Notes under the pieces: model-generated | What the model was told of the DNA's origin: nothing | Database searches by the model: none | Seen by the model: the letters and a program-made list of their open reading frames with translations, nothing else | Origin: Sphingomonadaceae bacterium | GTDB lineage: Bacteria; Pseudomonadota; Alphaproteobacteria; Sphingomonadales; Sphingomonadaceae | Assembly: GCA_014380205.1 (NCBI GenBank) | Contig: JACMKH010000185.1 | Location: 1-7,023, forward strand | Length of the DNA: 7,023 nucleotides | Direction: 5' to 3' | Shown here: piece by piece, positions 5,754 through 7,023 of the stretch | How the letters are laid out: every line of letters starts with the position of its first letter | Position numbering within the stretch: the stretch's first letter is position 1 | Translations under genes and position numbers: made by a program

Positions 5754-6454
5754 CCCAGCTCGTGCTCATCCGCCATGGCCAGTCGGCGTGGAATCTTGAG
5801 AACCGCTTCACGGGCTGGTGGGACGTGGCGCTGACGCCGAAGGGCGAGGAGGAGGCCAAGGCGGCGGGGGAGCTGATGGCGGCGCGCGGGCTCGATTTCG
5901 ACCTGTGCTTCACGAGCTTCCAGACGCGCGCGATCAAGACCCTGCACATAGCGCTGGAGGCGATGGGGCGGCTGTGGCTGCCGGTCGAGAAGCACTGGCG
6001 GCTCAACGAGCGGCATTATGGCGGGCTCACCGGGCTCGACAAGGCCGAGACGATGACCAAACACGGAGAGGAGCAGGTCAAGGTGTGGCGCCGCTCGTTC
6101 GACATTCCGCCCCCGGCGCTCGAGCCGGCGGGCGAGTTCGACTTGACCAACGACCGGCGCTACGCGGGCATCGCGATCCCCACGCACGAGAGCCTCAAGG
6201 ACACGATCGCGCGCGTGCTGCCCTATTGGGAGGAGCGGATCGCGCCGTGCCTCAAAGAGGGCAAGCGCGTGCTGGTCTCGGCGCACGGCAATTCGCTGCG
6301 CGCGCTGGTCAAGCATCTCTCGGACATTTCGGACATCGACATCCCGAGCCTAGAGATCCCGACGGGGCAGCCGATGGTGTTCGAGCTCGGCGAAGGGCTC
6401 AAGGCGCTCGAGCGCTATTATCTGAGCGAGCGGCCCGAGGACCGGACCGCCTAG
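5750..6454 (+). CDS. gpmA: 2,3-bisphosphoglycerate-dependent phosphoglycerate mutase
   Basis: Interconverts 3- and 2-phosphoglycerate in glycolysis and gluconeogenesis, in the cytosol, through a phosphohistidine. The 234-residue product starts [15 protein letters not shown], with R8 and the phosphorylated H9. It keeps the other active-site residues: R60 (SFQTRAIKT), E87 ([10 protein letters not shown], proton donor), K98 (GLDKAE), R114-R115 (VWRRSFD), and H179 with N181 ([10 protein letters not shown]). It is slightly shorter than the 250-residue enterobacterial enzyme, as is common in alphaproteobacteria. The frame is open upstream to 5645, but that part overlaps the membrane-protein gene; ATG 5750 is the start given by homology. 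GGAG at 5734-5737 is a weak, rather distant ribosome-binding site, so translation may depend on coupling. It closes the four-gene run, and its TAG stop lies in a CTAG shared with the opposing gene. Confidence 0.96.
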   Translation: MTQLVLIRHGQSAWNLENRFTGWWDVALTPKGEEEAKAAGELMAARGLDFDLCFTSFQTRAIKTLHIALEAMGRLWLPVEKHWRLNERHYGGLTGLDKAETMTKHGEEQVKVWRRSFDIPPPALEPAGEFDLTNDRRYAGIAIPTHESLKDTIARVLPYWEERIAPCLKEGKRVLVSAHGNSLRALVKHLSDISDIDIPSLEIPTGQPMVFELGEGLKALERYYLSERPEDRTA

Positions 6455-7023
6455 CGGGTCGGGCAGGTCGTCCCCTCCCCAGGATCGAGATCGAGGCAGC
6501 GCCCGTCGAGCTCGCGGGCCGAGATATCCAATCCGATCAGCGCGGCGAGGGTGGGCATGATGTCGGCGGTGGCGACGCCGAGCGGCTGCTCGAAGCCCGC
6601 GCGGCCGGGCTGCCAGAAGACGATCGGCACGCGGCGGTCGTAATCCCAGGGGCTGCCGTGGGTCGCGACAGCGCTCGCGGTGGTCGGGATCGGCGTGACG
6701 CGCGGCTCGAGCAGCACGACGAAATCGCCCGAGCGATCGGGGTGGAACGAGGCGCGGACGCGCTCGATCGGGGTCCAGTGCTCGGGCGGGCGCGTGGGCA
6801 TCGGCGCCGCGAGAATCTCGTCGCGCGTGTAGACGGCGAACACCTGGCGGTGCGCGCGGAACCGCTCGATCGCCGTCCTCAGCACCTCGTCGCGACGCTC
6901 GGCGGGGACGGCCGGCGCGACATAGACGTCGCCGAACGCGCCGTCCTGGAGCAGCGCGGGGGAGGGCAGGCCAAGCTCGGCCGCGAGCGTCTCGCCGACC
7001 ACGCCGAGCGCGGGGTCGACGAG
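6451..7023 (-). CDS. Alkaline-phosphatase-superfamily protein, C-terminal fragment
   Basis: The last 190 residues of a larger protein whose 5' end is outside the window. The reading frame continues past base 7002 to the edge (LVDPALG before [11 protein letters not shown]), so the GTG at 7000-7002 is internal. The fragment resembles the end of PafA-like alkaline phosphatases and type I phosphodiesterases: [16 protein letters not shown], then [18 protein letters not shown], whose histidine (residue 122 of the fragment) is probably a zinc ligand, then [16 protein letters not shown]. Enzymes of this group hydrolyse phosphate mono- or diesters and are usually exported; the export signal and nucleophile would be in the missing part. 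Two cysteines near the end (GRCLDL, TTCPTR) could form a disulfide in an exported protein. The family is likely; exact substrate class is open. Confidence 0.85.
   Translation of the reverse strand, partial: LVDPALGVVGETLAAELGLPSPALLQDGAFGDVYVAPAVPAERRDEVLRTAIERFRAHRQVFAVYTRDEILAAPMPTRPPEHWTPIERVRASFHPDRSGDFVVLLEPRVTPIPTTASAVATHGSPWDYDRRVPIVFWQPGRAGFEQPLGVATADIMPTLAALIGLDISARELDGRCLDLDPGEGTTCPTR

Overview
The window is high-GC, densely packed bacterial chromosome, most likely from an alphaproteobacterium of the sphingomonad type. The evidence is the cysteine-free 41-residue ribosomal protein L36 standing alone, the alphaproteobacterial-looking pyruvate kinase C-terminus, and the short intergenic palindromes of the CCCCGGA-loop-TCCGGGG kind. 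The assignment rests on family resemblance only; no search was run. There is no CRISPR array, tRNA, rRNA, transposase or phage gene. No stretch longer than about 150 bases lacks a gene.

Layout, left to right. (1) 1-275 (+) is the 3' end of pyruvate kinase (pyk). (2) 276-427 is a convergent intergenic region with two related palindromes in opposite orientation. (3) 428-553 (-) is rpmJ. (4) 554-651 is a divergent promoter region. (5) 652-1395 (+) is a PPP-family metallophosphoesterase that appears to start at CTG, followed by 1377-2363 (+), a secreted YVTN/YncE-like beta-propeller overlapping it by 19 bp. (6) 2360-3382 (-) is galE, meeting the propeller gene tail to tail with a 4-bp stop-codon overlap. 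(7) 3383-3508 is a divergent intergenic region with a leader hairpin. (8) 3509-6454 (+) is a tightly coupled four-gene run: a DUF4136-type lipoprotein, a cytosolic M14 zinc carboxypeptidase, a low-GC three-helix membrane protein of unknown function, and gpmA, with overlaps of 4, 1 and 4 bp. (9) 6451-7023 (-) is the C-terminal part of an alkaline-phosphatase-superfamily protein, again overlapping gpmA by 4 bp at a shared CTAG.

How the genes work together. pyk and gpmA are both lower-glycolysis enzymes and galE makes or recycles UDP-galactose for surface polysaccharides, but they sit in separate transcription units, so no single pathway operon is claimed. The four-gene run is the most interesting unit. 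A housekeeping mutase is the last cistron behind a lipoprotein, a carboxypeptidase whose bacterial role is poorly known, and an orphan membrane protein whose base composition is clearly foreign to its neighbours. No complete, clearly new defence or mobile system is visible. The strongest non-coding signals are the paired palindromes, which share flanks and loop and differ by compensated stem changes, and the two convergent gene pairs that both overlap through their stop codons.
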